The notes under the pieces are model-generated. The model ran no database searches and had not been told where the DNA came from. It saw only the letters and a program-made list of their open reading frames with translations. Shown here piece after piece: positions 54,592-62,991 of a stretch of DNA of 64,000 nucleotides. This stretch comes from Klenkia brasiliensis (GTDB taxonomy: Bacteria; Actinomycetota; Actinomycetes; Mycobacteriales; Geodermatophilaceae): contig NZ_FNCF01000004.1 in assembly GCF_900100695.1 (NCBI RefSeq), forward strand, positions 248,001 through 312,000, read 5' to 3'. Numbering within the stretch: position 1 is the stretch's first letter; each line of letters opens with the position of its first letter. Position numbers and translations under genes: made by a program.

Positions 54592-55353
54592 TCAGGCCGC
54601 CGGCGCAGTGAGCGCGGCGACGACCGCCGCGACCTGCTCGGTCGAGGTGATGGTGCGCGTGCCGTCGTCGTAGGAGACGGCGGTGATGCTGCGGTGGCCG
54701 ACCGAGCGGACGGTGCGGGCCGCGCGCAGGTGGACGGCCGGCACGCCGGTGGCCCCGACCAGCTCGGCGACGTGGTCGGCGCGGACGCCGCCACCGGCCA
54801 TCACCTCGATCCGGCCGGCCGCCTGCTCGACCAGGGCGCGCAGCCGCGCCGTCCCCTCGCGGGCCGTGGCCGCCCCGCCGGAGGTCAGCACCCGGGCGAC
54901 CCCGGCCTCGACGAGCTCCTCCAGCGCCGCCGGCTGGTCGGCGAGGGTGTCGAAGGCGCGGTGGAAGGTGACCGGGGCGGACCCGGCGGCGCGCACGACG
55001 GCGTCCAGGGCCGGGCGGTCGACGCGGCCCCGCGGGCTGAGCGGACCCACGGTCACCCCGGCGACGGGCACGATCCGCCGGGCGGCGGCGACGTCGGCGC
55101 ACACCACGTCCAGCTCGACGGGTGAGTGGACGAAGTCACCTCCCCGCGGGCGGACCAGCACGCTCACCGCCAGCGCGGGCGCGCGCTGGGCCAGTGCGGC
55201 CAGGGTGCCCGCGCTGGGCGTCACCCCGCCCTCGCCGAGGGCCGCGCAGAGCTCGACGCGGTCGGCGCCCGCGGCCGAGGCGGCCAGCGCCCCCTCGACG
55301 TCGTCCACGCAGATCTCGACGGCGGCCAGGCGGGGGAGGCGGGGGGTCGGCAC
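54592..55353 (-). CDS. cutC: CutC family protein
   Basis: 253 residues from GTG 55353. TIM-barrel CutC signatures: VEICVDDVEGALAASAAGAD, RVELCAALGEGGVTPS, VLVRPRGGDFVHS, PVTFHRAFD, and MAGGGVRADHV. The name derives from copper homeostasis in E. coli, but the biochemical function is disputed. It converges with the tetR gene with a 4-base gap and is otherwise alone. Confidence 0.87.
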   Translation of the reverse strand: MPTPRLPRLAAVEICVDDVEGALAASAAGADRVELCAALGEGGVTPSAGTLAALAQRAPALAVSVLVRPRGGDFVHSPVELDVVCADVAAARRIVPVAGVTVGPLSPRGRVDRPALDAVVRAAGSAPVTFHRAFDTLADQPAALEELVEAGVARVLTSGGAATAREGTARLRALVEQAAGRIEVMAGGGVRADHVAELVGATGVPAVHLRAARTVRSVGHRSITAVSYDDGTRTITSTEQVAAVVAALTAPAA

Positions 55354-55472
55354 GGGGTGATCCTGCCGGTGCGGTCCCGCCCGGGTCGCGCAGGGGCGAA
55401 GGGGGCACCGGCGGGTGTCGGAACGCGATCGGACGGGGTAGGGGGTGCGGACGTCGTCGCCGCGGAGGACCC

Positions 55473-56591
55473 GTGGACCTGTCTGCACTGACCCCCGTCC
55501 TGACCGCTGCCGGACCGTTCACCACCGTCCTGCTGGACGTCACGCACACCGACGAGAGCGCGCGGACCGAGCTCGAGCTGCGCGTCCGCGCCGCCACCGA
55601 GCAGCTGGCCGACCTGGCGCCGCCCGCCGGTGTCGTCGACGCGGTGCGGGAGCGGCTGCTGGCCGACGACGGCTCGCACACCGGCCGCGCCCTGGTGGCG
55701 GCCGGCGACGGCTCGGTCGTCGTCGACGTCCCGCTCACCGGCGCCCCGGTGAGCGACGTCGTCGACCTCGCCCCGCTGCCCGACCTGCTCCCGGTGCTGC
55801 GGCAGCTGCCCGGCCGGGTGCCGCACGTGGTGGTGGTCGTGGACCGCCTCGGCGCCGACGTCGTCGTGGCCGGCGGCACCGGCGGCGACCGGGCGGAGGA
55901 GAGCGTCGACGGCGACGCCCAGTACGTGCACAAGGTCAAGACCGGTGGCATCGGCGACCTCTCGGTGCAGCACAGCACCGAGGACGTCTGGCGCGCCAAC
56001 GCGAAGGACGTGGCCGAGCGGGTGGGTCAGGTGGCCGAGCGCACCGGGGCGCGCTTCGTGCTCGTCGCCGGGGACCCGCGGGCCCGCCCGCTCGTCGTCG
56101 ACCAGCTGCCCGTCGGGGTGCGCGACCTGGTCGTGACCACCGACGAGGGCGGCCGGGGCGCCGGCGCCGACCGATCGGGGGTGGAGCGCCGGGCGGCGGA
56201 GCTGGTGGCCGAGCACGAGGCCCGGCAGGCCGCCGCCGTCCGCGAGCAGCTCGACGCGGCCGGCGCGCACGGGCTGGCCGTGCAGGGGGTCGGGCCGGTG
56301 GTCGACGCGCTGCGCAAGGGGCAGGTCGAGACGCTGGTGCTCTCCGACGACCCGGGGGACGACGAGCTGGTCACCGGCGCCGACCCCACCGCGATCGGTG
56401 CGACCGCCGAGGAGCTGCGCGGCCTGGGTGTGGCCGACGGGGTGACCTCCCCGGCCGACCGCGTGCTGCTGCGGGCGGCGCTGGCCACCGACGCCGACGT
56501 CGTCGTGCTGCCCGCCGCGGCCATGCCGGCGGGCGTGGACGTCGGCGCGGTGCTGCGCTACGCCGACGCGTCGACCACCGACCGCCCATGA
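55473..56591 (+). CDS. Vms1/eRF1-like (Rv2629-type) protein
   Basis: 372 residues from GTG 55473 with GCGGAGGA upstream. It has the layout of the actinobacterial Rv2629 family, related to the release-factor-like Vms1/BaeRF group: an N-terminal alpha/beta region, VVVVVDRLGADVVVAGG, a QHSTEDVW segment, ERTGARFVLVAGDPRARPLV and a C-terminal Rossmann-like part. Relatives act on peptidyl-tRNA or stalled ribosomes or form hibernation factors, and function in actinobacteria is open. It lies 22 bases before the RNase P RNA gene. Confidence 0.72.
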   Translation: MDLSALTPVLTAAGPFTTVLLDVTHTDESARTELELRVRAATEQLADLAPPAGVVDAVRERLLADDGSHTGRALVAAGDGSVVVDVPLTGAPVSDVVDLAPLPDLLPVLRQLPGRVPHVVVVVDRLGADVVVAGGTGGDRAEESVDGDAQYVHKVKTGGIGDLSVQHSTEDVWRANAKDVAERVGQVAERTGARFVLVAGDPRARPLVVDQLPVGVRDLVVTTDEGGRGAGADRSGVERRAAELVAEHEARQAAAVREQLDAAGAHGLAVQGVGPVVDALRKGQVETLVLSDDPGDDELVTGADPTAIGATAEELRGLGVADGVTSPADRVLLRAALATDADVVVLPAAAMPAGVDVGAVLRYADASTTDRP

Positions 56592-56613
56592 CCCGCAGGT
56601 AGGCTCCCCGGCA

Positions 56614-57026
56614 CGACGGACGAGTCGGCTGGGCGGTCGCGTCGGCGGGGGAGACCCCGTCGCCGAGGAACGTCCGGGCTCCACAGGGCAGGGTGGTCGC
56701 CAACAGCGACCCGGGGTGACCCGCGGGACAGTGCCACAGAGAACAGACCGCCAGTGCTCGCACTGGTAAGGGTGAAACGGTGGTGCAAGAGACCACCAGC
56801 GCGCCGGGTGACCGGTGCGGCTCGGTAAACCCCACCCGGAGCAAGGTCAGGAAGGGCCCCTGGTTCGCCGGGGACCCGCGGAGGCGTTCGAGGGCTGCCC
56901 GCCCGAGTCTCCGGGTAGACCGCTCGAGCCTGCCGGCAACGGCAGGCCTAGATGGATGACCGCCCATCGGGACCGCCGCGAGGCACCCGGGGACAGAACC
57001 CGGCGTACAGGCCGACTCGTCCGTCG
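56614..57026 (+). ncRNA. rnpB: RNase P RNA, type A
   Basis: About 413 nt. The terminal helix pairs 56614-56629 with 57011-57026 perfectly (16 bp). Universally conserved blocks are present: GAGGAACGTCCGGGCTCCAC after the P4 5' strand, GTAAGGGTGAAACGGTGG, and near the 3' end AGATGGATGACCGCC and ACAGAACCCGGCGTACAGGC. It is the catalytic RNA of tRNA 5' processing. Confidence 0.97.
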
Positions 57027-57052
57027 TCCGTATCTGGTGCACCGTGGTGGGC

Positions 57053-57283
57053 ATGCAGAGCTACGGCACCGGCCGGGGGACCACCCCCGTCGTCGTCCCC
57101 GGACCCGACGGCGACCTCGCCGGTGAGCAGCTGACCGGCCCGGTGCACGCCGTCCCCGAGGGCGCCGCGGACCTCGAGCTGGCGACCTCGCTGTGCAACC
57201 ACGAGGTCCGCGCGGTCGCGGGCGACGCGTTCGACCCGGCGGGCGACGACGTCTGCGCGGTGTGCGCCGAGCGTGCCCGGTGA
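57053..57283 (+). CDS. Small hypothetical protein with C-terminal CxxC
   Basis: 76 residues from ATG 57053 (GTG 57044 and 57047 are alternatives). The C-terminal part has SLCNHEVRAV and DDVCAVCAERAR, a Cys/His arrangement that could bind zinc. No family is recognised. Its stop overlaps the next start (GTGA), so it is coupled to the SDR gene. Confidence 0.6.
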   Translation: MQSYGTGRGTTPVVVPGPDGDLAGEQLTGPVHAVPEGAADLELATSLCNHEVRAVAGDAFDPAGDDVCAVCAERAR

Positions 57284-57966
57284 GAGACGGGCCCCGCGCG
57301 CTGGTCCTCGGCGCCTCGCGGACCCTCGGGCTCGGTCTGGTCCGCGAGCTGGCCGAGCACGGCTGGCAGGTGACCGGCACGGTGCGCGGCGAGCAGCGCA
57401 CCCCGCTGCACGACCTCGCCGACGCCGACGACCGCGTCACCGTCGACCGGGTCGACATCACGCTGCCCGAGGACCTGGCCGCCCTGCGCGAGCGGCTGGG
57501 CGACCGCACGTTCGACCTGCTGCTGGTCAACGCCGGCGTCACCGGCGCCGACGAACCGGTCGGCGCCGTCGACGCCGCCGAGTTCGCCCGCGTGCTGGTC
57601 ACCAACGCCTGGGCCCCGCTGCAGGCACTGGAGCTGCTGGACGACCTGGTCGCACCGGGCGGCACCCTCGCGGTGATGTCCTCCCGGCAGGGCAGCATCG
57701 GGCTCAACACCCGCGGCGGCCACGAGGTCTACCGGGCGAGCAAGTCCGCGCTCAACCAGCTGGTGCGCAGCTACGCCACGCGGGCCCGGCCCGACCGCAC
57801 CCTGCTGTGCCTGCACCCGGGGTGGGTGCGGACCGGGCTCGGCGGTGCAGGCGCCCCGCTCACCGTCGAGGAGAGCGTGGCCGGGCTGGTGCGCACGATC
57901 CAGGCGCACCGCGGCGAGCCCGGCCTGCAGTTCCGCGACCACGAGGACGGCGTCGTCCCCTGGTGA
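57280..57966 (+). CDS. Short-chain dehydrogenase/reductase
   Basis: 228 residues from the overlapping GTG 57280. Cofactor loop [14 protein letters not shown], catalytic Ser in VMSSRQGS and YRASKSA (Tyr/Lys). It ends with HPGWVRTGLGG, typical of SDRs that include sniffer/CsgA-like proteins. The substrate is unknown. Confidence 0.85.
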   Translation: MRDGPRALVLGASRTLGLGLVRELAEHGWQVTGTVRGEQRTPLHDLADADDRVTVDRVDITLPEDLAALRERLGDRTFDLLLVNAGVTGADEPVGAVDAAEFARVLVTNAWAPLQALELLDDLVAPGGTLAVMSSRQGSIGLNTRGGHEVYRASKSALNQLVRSYATRARPDRTLLCLHPGWVRTGLGGAGAPLTVEESVAGLVRTIQAHRGEPGLQFRDHEDGVVPW

Positions 57967-57967
57967 G

Positions 57968-58372
57968 CTACGGGGTGGCCACCGGCTCGCCGCGGTAGGT
58001 GCCGAAGGACCAGTGGTTGCCCTCGGGGTCCTGCAGCCGGCACTCCCGGCCGTGGCCGGCGTCGGCCGGCTCGTCCAGGCCGGTGGCCCCGGCCGCGAGC
58101 GCCCGCGCCCAGAGCGCGTCGGGGTCCGCGCACACCACGTAGGCGCCGAACGTGCCCGGCCGCAGCGGCCAGCGGTCGCCGTCGGAGGGGCGGGCCGAGC
58201 CCAGCATGACCCCGCCGCCGGCCGGCCAGGCGAGCTGGGCGTGCAGCACGACGTCGCCGTCGGTGAACACCGCGGCCTCCCGGAACCCGAAGGCGTCGAC
58301 GAGGAAGCGGATCAGCGCGGGCGCGTCGGTGGCGCGCAGCGTGGGCCAGACCTGGGGCCCGGGTGTCGTCAT
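57968..58372 (-). CDS. VOC-family (glyoxalase/bleomycin-resistance fold) protein
   Basis: 134 residues. Starts WPTLRATDAPALIRFLVDAF and ends with CRLQDPEGNHWSFGTY, the metal-binding VOC half. It could be an isomerase, dioxygenase-like or binding protein. The ATG overlaps the AraC gene stop (ATGA), so the regulator and the VOC gene are one operon. Confidence 0.82.
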   Translation of the reverse strand: MTTPGPQVWPTLRATDAPALIRFLVDAFGFREAAVFTDGDVVLHAQLAWPAGGGVMLGSARPSDGDRWPLRPGTFGAYVVCADPDALWARALAAGATGLDEPADAGHGRECRLQDPEGNHWSFGTYRGEPVATP

Positions 58373-59076
58373 GGGTGGGATGGTGGGGCGCCGGCGGGGT
58401 CGCCGTCTTGTACGGATCGGCGTTCGGCGGCCAGCCACCGGCCCGGCGGCAGGCCGGCGAACCCGGTGAACTCCCGCGACAGGTGCGCCTGGTCGGCGTA
58501 GCCCGCGGCCACGGCGACCTCCGCGGGGAGCCGGCCGGCACCGACGGCGCGCCGGGCCCGGTCGAAGCGGGCCACCCGCCGCAGGTCCTGGGGCGACAGC
58601 CCCGTCGCCGCCCGCACCCGGGCGTGCAGCCGCCGGGTGCTCCACCCGACCTCGTCCGCGACGGACGCCACCGGTGCGCCGTCGCGGACGAGCAGCACCC
58701 AGGCGCGGCGCAGCTCCGGCGCCACCGGGCCGCCGGGGCGGCGGGCGGCCTGCAGCTCGGCCGCCAGCGCGGCGAGGCGTCCCGGCCAGGTCCGGGCGGC
58801 GCGCATCCGCTCCTGCGCCCGCCCGGCCCACGGCCCCAGGACGGCGTCGGCCGGCTCGTCCCGCCCGGCGAGCTCGCCGGCGGGCACGCCGAGCAGGCTG
58901 CGGGCGGCGAGCGGGTGCACCGACAGCTGCACCCCGGACTGCCGGCCCCCGTGGCGGACGAGGGCGGGCCGGGTGTGCAGCCCGGCCACCAGCCCGTCGT
59001 AGCTGCCCGGCGCCTGACCGGGGTCGGGGTGCGCCTGGACCACGAGCGGGTCGTGCAGGGTCAGCAGCACGGTCAC
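58369..59076 (-). CDS. AraC-family regulator, N-terminus apparently lost by frameshift
   Basis: 235 residues from GTG 59076. The C-terminal AraC HTH pair is clear (ASVADEVGWSTRRLHARVRA and AEVAVAAGYADQAHLSREFT). The frame extends upstream as LPSPW in front of VTVLLTLHDPLVV but runs out of sense after that, while the missing N-terminal strand is encoded one frame away at 59073-59207. The HTH half is intact and could still be made. It heads an operon with the VOC gene. Confidence 0.75.
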   Translation of the reverse strand: MTVLLTLHDPLVVQAHPDPGQAPGSYDGLVAGLHTRPALVRHGGRQSGVQLSVHPLAARSLLGVPAGELAGRDEPADAVLGPWAGRAQERMRAARTWPGRLAALAAELQAARRPGGPVAPELRRAWVLLVRDGAPVASVADEVGWSTRRLHARVRAATGLSPQDLRRVARFDRARRAVGAGRLPAEVAVAAGYADQAHLSREFTGFAGLPPGRWLAAERRSVQDGDPAGAPPSHP

Positions 59077-59207
59077 CCACGGGGAGGGCAGCCCCGGTGC
59101 AGCTGCGCGGGGGTGCCGGCCTGGACCCAGCCGCTCACCGCGGCCACCGCACCCCGCAGCGGCCCGGCCGGCCGGGCCACCACGTGCACGTCGACGACCT
59201 CGGTCAC
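59073..59207 (-). pseudogene. Displaced N-terminal piece of the AraC regulator
   Basis: A 44-residue frame from GTG 59207 (VTEVVDVHVVARPAGPLRGA onward) that ends LHRGCPPRG, its TGA overlapping the GTG of the main frame. Loss of one base near 59092 explains the break: HRG in this frame would run directly into LPSPWVTVLLTL in the other, the normal order in this regulator subfamily. Translational restart at GTGA is an alternative to a dead gene. Confidence 0.55.
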
Positions 59208-59246
59208 CGGGCCATGGTGGCCGGGTCCCGCGGCGGTGGCCAGGGG

Positions 59247-59453
59247 TCAGCGGCGGGGCAGGCCCGCGCAGCAGTCGGTGACGATGGCGGCGAAGGTGCG
59301 GGTGTCGACCTCGTCGTCGACGGTCACGCGGACGATGTCGGCCACCTGCTGGGCCGAGGTGGCGTGCGCGGCGGAGACGCGCGCGGCGGCGACGAGGTGC
59401 AGCTGGCGGACACGGGCGGCCTGGTTGCCGTCGACCGGGGAAGGGAGAGGCAT
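59247..59453 (-). CDS. Small hypothetical protein
   Basis: 68 residues from ATG 59453. Predicted helical, with NQAARVRQLHLVAAARVSAA and a C-terminal IVTDCCAGLPRR with paired cysteines. No family recognised and no operon partner. Confidence 0.45.
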   Translation of the reverse strand: MPLPSPVDGNQAARVRQLHLVAAARVSAAHATSAQQVADIVRVTVDDEVDTRTFAAIVTDCCAGLPRR

Positions 59454-59609
59454 GCCCCGACCGTAGGCACGGTCACGGGTGCGCGACAGCATGCCGCGCC
59501 ACCGATCCGCCGTCACATGTGACGAAACCGGCACCGGGCGCTCGGCACACCACCACGGCGGGGACGCGACATCCCTGGTGGGCGGCCGGGCCCGTGGGAC
59601 CCTCCCGCC

Positions 59610-60290
59610 GTGGACGTGCACGTGTGGCTGGGCCTGGGTGGGGCCCTGGTCGGGCTGCCGCTGGGCCACGCCCTCAACCGTGCCGCCCAGCAGGTCGTCG
59701 CCCGCCGACCCGACGCCGCCGACCTGCTCCCCGGTGACCTGCTGACCCGGCCGACCGCCGTCCGGCCCCCGTGGGTCGAGCTCGGCACGGCCGCCCTGCT
59801 CGCCGCCGTCGCCGTCGCGGTCGGCCCCTCGCCGCTGCTGCCGGCCTGGCTGTGGCTGGCCGGGTGGGCGGTGCTGCTGACCGTGGTCGACCTGCAGCAC
59901 AAGCTGCTGCCCAACCGGGCGCTGCTCCCCGCGACGGGCGGCGCGGTGGTGCTGCTCGCCGGGACGGCGGTGGTCACGGGCGACGGGGCGGCGCTGCTGC
60001 GCGCGCTGGTCTCGGCCGTCGCGCTGGGCGCCGTCCTCTACGTCCTGGCGTTCCTCACGCCGAACGGCCTGGGGCTGGGCGACGTCAAGCTCGGCCCCCT
60101 GCTGGGCCTGTACCTGGGCTGGGTCGGCGTGGCCGCCCTCGCCCTCGGGGTGTTCCTCGGCTTCGTCGTCCAGGCGCTCGTCGCCCTGGTGCTGCTGGCC
60201 GCCCGCCGGGCCACGAAGGACACCCAGCTGCCCTTCGGTCCGGCGCTGCTGGCCGGGGCGCTGGTCGCCGGCCTGCTCCTCCTCGGCTGA
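59610..60290 (+). CDS. Prepilin peptidase (TadV/CpaA, A24 family)
   Basis: 226 residues from GTG 59610, six to seven TM helices. The two catalytic aspartates are in VVDLQHKLLPN and GLGLGDVKLGP (GxGD). It cleaves Flp pilin and TadE-type pseudopilins at the membrane. The CxxC motifs of type IV pilus peptidases are absent, as expected for the TadV type. It is the first gene of the tad locus, with a hairpin before the pilin gene. Confidence 0.87.
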   Translation: MDVHVWLGLGGALVGLPLGHALNRAAQQVVARRPDAADLLPGDLLTRPTAVRPPWVELGTAALLAAVAVAVGPSPLLPAWLWLAGWAVLLTVVDLQHKLLPNRALLPATGGAVVLLAGTAVVTGDGAALLRALVSAVALGAVLYVLAFLTPNGLGLGDVKLGPLLGLYLGWVGVAALALGVFLGFVVQALVALVLLAARRATKDTQLPFGPALLAGALVAGLLLLG

Positions 60291-60316
60291 GCCGGCGGTT
60301 CCTGTACGGAACCGGC
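60291..60316. terminator. Small hairpin after the prepilin peptidase gene
   Basis: GGTTCC/GGAACC arms around TGTAC with outer GCCG/CGGC and a two-base bulge. A weak terminator candidate in the 178-base gap before flp, which also must contain the pilin promoter. Confidence 0.35.
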
Positions 60317-60468
60317 ACGAAACCGCAGGTCAGGCCGCTCTCACCCCTCGGGGGGAGGGCCCGGGAACTGCGCTCCACCCCGGTTGTCCGCAACCCGATG
60401 TGCTCCCTGCAGCCGCACCCAGGACCACCGTGGTCCACCGGGGTGACGGCCACCCGGAGGAGCACGAC

Positions 60469-60687
60469 ATGACCCACCTGTTCCAGACCCTCTTCGCCCT
60501 GACCGTCACCGCCGGCGACCGGCTGGAGGCCCACGCCCGGGACCTGAAGTCCCGCGAGACCGGCGCCAGCGCCGTGGAGTACGCGCTGCTGGTCGGCGCC
60601 ATCGCCGCCGCCGTCGTCACCGCCGTCGCGCTGTTCGGGCCCAAGCTCAACGCCCTCTTCAGCGGCATCAACGTCAACGGCAAGTGA
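60469..60687 (+). CDS. flp: Flp family type IVb pilin
   Basis: 72 residues. After a leader of about 34 residues, long for this class, comes the processing site ETG|ASAVEYALLVGAIAAA with the conserved Glu5 and Tyr6, then one TM helix and a short tail. It is the structural subunit of the Tad pilus. CGGAGG precedes the ATG. Confidence 0.9.
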   Translation: MTHLFQTLFALTVTAGDRLEAHARDLKSRETGASAVEYALLVGAIAAAVVTAVALFGPKLNALFSGINVNGK

Positions 60688-60706
60688 CCTGTTGACGGGG
60701 GCCCGG

Positions 60707-60738
60707 CCGGGCCGGGCGCGTCCACCGCGCCGGCCCGG
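60707..60738. terminator. Strong GC hairpin after the pilin gene
   Basis: CCGGGCCGGGCGCG (60707-60720) pairs with CGCGCCGGCCCGG (60726-60738) with a single bulged G. It probably limits read-through so that pilin mRNA exceeds that of the downstream assembly genes. Confidence 0.65.
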
Positions 60739-60766
60739 TCGGTCCCGCCGCCGCACGACCCACCGA

Positions 60767-60796
60767 CACCCACCAGCACCGCACCCACCAGCACCG
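60767..60796. repeat. Perfect tandem 15-bp duplication upstream of tadE
   Basis: CACCCACCAGCACCG occurs twice in direct succession (60767-60781 and 60782-60796), just before the ribosome binding region of tadE. Confidence 0.85.
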
Positions 60797-60816
60797 CACC
60801 GGCAGAGGAGCCCAGG

Positions 60817-61227
60817 ATGGCCCGCACCACCCGCACCCGAGGACAGCGCAGCGAGCGCGGCGCCTCCGCGGTGGAGTTCGCCCTCGTGGTGCCGCTGCTG
60901 CTGGTGTTCCTGTTCGGCATCATCTCGGTGAGCCGGGCCTTCCAGGTCCAGTCCACCCTCTCGGGCGCCGCCCGCGAGGCCGCCCGCGAGTTCGCGATCG
61001 GCAACGACGCGGCCTCGGCCCGCCAGCGGGCCACCGACACGGCCTCGGCCGCCTCGGTCACCCTCTCGGCCACCGACATCTCCATCGCCCCGAACTCCTG
61101 CCGGGGCGCCGCCAGCGGCACCGACGTCGTCGTCACCATCACCTACACGTTCGTGCCCTGGGGCTCGTTCGGGAACGGCGTGGCCTTCCCGATCACCGGC
61201 AAGGCGGTGTTCCGGTGCGGCGCCTGA
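60817..61227 (+). CDS. tadE: TadE-family pseudopilin
   Basis: 136 residues. RGASAVEFALVVPLLLVFLF carries the TadE processing and TM signature. The C-terminal extracytoplasmic domain has two cysteines (NSCRG and FRCGA) that could form a disulfide. It is a minor component of the Tad pilus, processed by the prepilin peptidase upstream. It overlaps the next gene by 13 bases. Confidence 0.85.
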   Translation: MARTTRTRGQRSERGASAVEFALVVPLLLVFLFGIISVSRAFQVQSTLSGAAREAAREFAIGNDAASARQRATDTASAASVTLSATDISIAPNSCRGAASGTDVVVTITYTFVPWGSFGNGVAFPITGKAVFRCGA

Positions 61228-62195
61228 ACGGCCGGCGGATCGCCCGCCGGCTCTGGGTCGGCGGACCGGACGGCGAGCGCGGTGCCGTGGCCGTCGCCAT
61301 GGCGCTGCTCGTGCCGCTGCTGCTGGCCGCCGCCGCCCTGGCCGTGGACAGCGCGGCCCAGTGGATGGCCCGCAACCAGGTCATCACCGGCGCGGACTCC
61401 GCGGCCCTGGCCCAGGCGATGGACTGCGCGGTGGACAACTGCGGCTCCAGCGACAACGTCAAGGCCAAGATCTCCTACTACTTCATCACCAACAACAAGG
61501 GCTCCAAGCTGGCCTCGCTGCAGCCGGGCACCGGCTGGATCCAGTGGGACGGCAACCAGCGCGCCACCCGCTCGCAGGGCACCTGGGAGATCCACAACCT
61601 GTTCGGCTCGGCCGTCGGCGTCACGTCCACGCCGCTGACCGTCGAGTCGATGGCCCGCTGGACCGGCGCCCCGACCGCGCTGGCGGACCTGCCCCTGGCC
61701 GTGTCGCTGTGCGCCTACGACAGCACGCTGCACGGGCTCGGGTCGACCAGCTCGACCACGACGCTGACCCTGCACACCGACACCGCGGGCCCGTCCTGCA
61801 CGGTGCCCGGCGGCGGGACGGCCAGCGGCACCACGGTGCTGACGTCGGGCAGCTCCGGCTGCCGGCAGCGCTCCACGGTCGCCGATCAGCTCGGCGTGGC
61901 CACCACCCAGCCGGCGGACTGCACGTCGTCCTACCTGGACGGCCTGGTCGGCAGCGACATCTGGGTGCCGGTCTACGACCAGTCGACCGCCACCAGCGCC
62001 CACGTCTACGCCTACGCGGCGATGCACGTGACCTCGGTGTCCACCGCCTCGCCGGCCTCGGTCACCGGCTACTGGACCTACGGCGCCCGGCAGATCAACA
62101 CGCCCGACACCGTCCCGACCGCCCCGGACCTCGGCGCCCGCGCCGTCTTCCTGTGGGACCCCGACACCTGGCAGGGCGTGCGGTGCCCGTGCTGA
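61215..62195 (+). CDS. TadG-like pilus assembly protein
   Basis: 326 residues from GTG 61215. An N-terminal Tad-type TM helix (GAVAVAMALLVPLLLAAAAL) is followed by a TadG-like segment AVDSAAQWMARNQVITGADSAALAQAMDCA. The rest is a Ser/Thr-rich extracytoplasmic domain with several cysteines and a CPC terminus. The vWA domain found in long TadG proteins is not seen. Likely a minor surface component of the pilus. Confidence 0.8.
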   Translation: MRRLNGRRIARRLWVGGPDGERGAVAVAMALLVPLLLAAAALAVDSAAQWMARNQVITGADSAALAQAMDCAVDNCGSSDNVKAKISYYFITNNKGSKLASLQPGTGWIQWDGNQRATRSQGTWEIHNLFGSAVGVTSTPLTVESMARWTGAPTALADLPLAVSLCAYDSTLHGLGSTSSTTTLTLHTDTAGPSCTVPGGGTASGTTVLTSGSSGCRQRSTVADQLGVATTQPADCTSSYLDGLVGSDIWVPVYDQSTATSAHVYAYAAMHVTSVSTASPASVTGYWTYGARQINTPDTVPTAPDLGARAVFLWDPDTWQGVRCPC

Positions 62196-62247
62196 CCGCC
62201 CCGCCCCGACCCCCCGCGAACCCCCACCACCGGAAGAGAAGGAACCC

Positions 62248-62991
62248 ATGAACCGCCGCACCGTGGCCGCCCTGGCGGCCGTCGTCCTGGCCGCCGTCGG
62301 CGCCTGGGTGATCCTCACCTACGTCAAGGGGGCCGACGCCCGCGCGCAGGCCGCCGAGTCCCTGACCTCGGTGTACGTGGTGGGTCAGGACGTCCCGTCC
62401 GGCACCCCGGCCGCCGACCTCGCCGCCGCGGTGGGTGTCGCGCAGGTCCCGACCCGGCTCGTCGCCGAGGGGGCGGTCACCGACCTCGCCACCCTCGACG
62501 GCCTGGTCACCACGACCGAGCTGCTGCCCGGTGACCAGCTGCAGGCCGCCCGGTTCGCCACCCCGGACGCCCGCCGGACCGACGGCTCCCTGCCGGCCCC
62601 GGACGGCACCGAGGAGGTCAGCTTGGCGCTGGAGGGCCAGCGGGCCGTCGGTGGCGTGCTGACCCCCGGCGACCTGGTCGCCGTGTTCGGCAGCCACTCG
62701 ACCATCAACGACGGCCCCGACGTGTCGTTCGAGCTCGACGGCGTCCTGGTCACCCGGGTCGTGGCCCCCACCGACGCCAGTGGCGTCTGGGTCGTGACCC
62801 TCGCCGTCGACCCGGCCCAGGCCGGCAACGTGGCCGCGGCCCAGTCCGCCGGCACCACCTACCTGGCCCTGCAGAAGCCGGGGACCCCGGCGGCCGCCTC
62901 GACCGGTCTGGGCTCCCTGGGCGGCGGCAGCGACGCCACCGACAGCACCACCCCCACCACTGGCTCGGCTTCGACCGGAGGCAACTCGTGA
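62248..62991 (+). CDS. cpaB: CpaB/RcpC-type SAF-domain protein
   Basis: 247 residues. One N-terminal TM helix, then an SAF domain (VVGQDVPSGTPAADLAAAVG, ELLPGDQLQAARFA) and a C-terminal RcpC-type part, with a Ser/Thr/Gly tail. It is a periplasm-side subunit of Tad pilus assembly. The stop overlaps the next start (GTGA). Confidence 0.85.
   Translation: MNRRTVAALAAVVLAAVGAWVILTYVKGADARAQAAESLTSVYVVGQDVPSGTPAADLAAAVGVAQVPTRLVAEGAVTDLATLDGLVTTTELLPGDQLQAARFATPDARRTDGSLPAPDGTEEVSLALEGQRAVGGVLTPGDLVAVFGSHSTINDGPDVSFELDGVLVTRVVAPTDASGVWVVTLAVDPAQAGNVAAAQSAGTTYLALQKPGTPAAASTGLGSLGGGSDATDSTTPTTGSASTGGNS

Noticed and set aside
56371-57054. Open frames within 56614-57026
   Set aside because: The region is the RNase P RNA, with its terminal helix and conserved blocks, so the frames are incidental.
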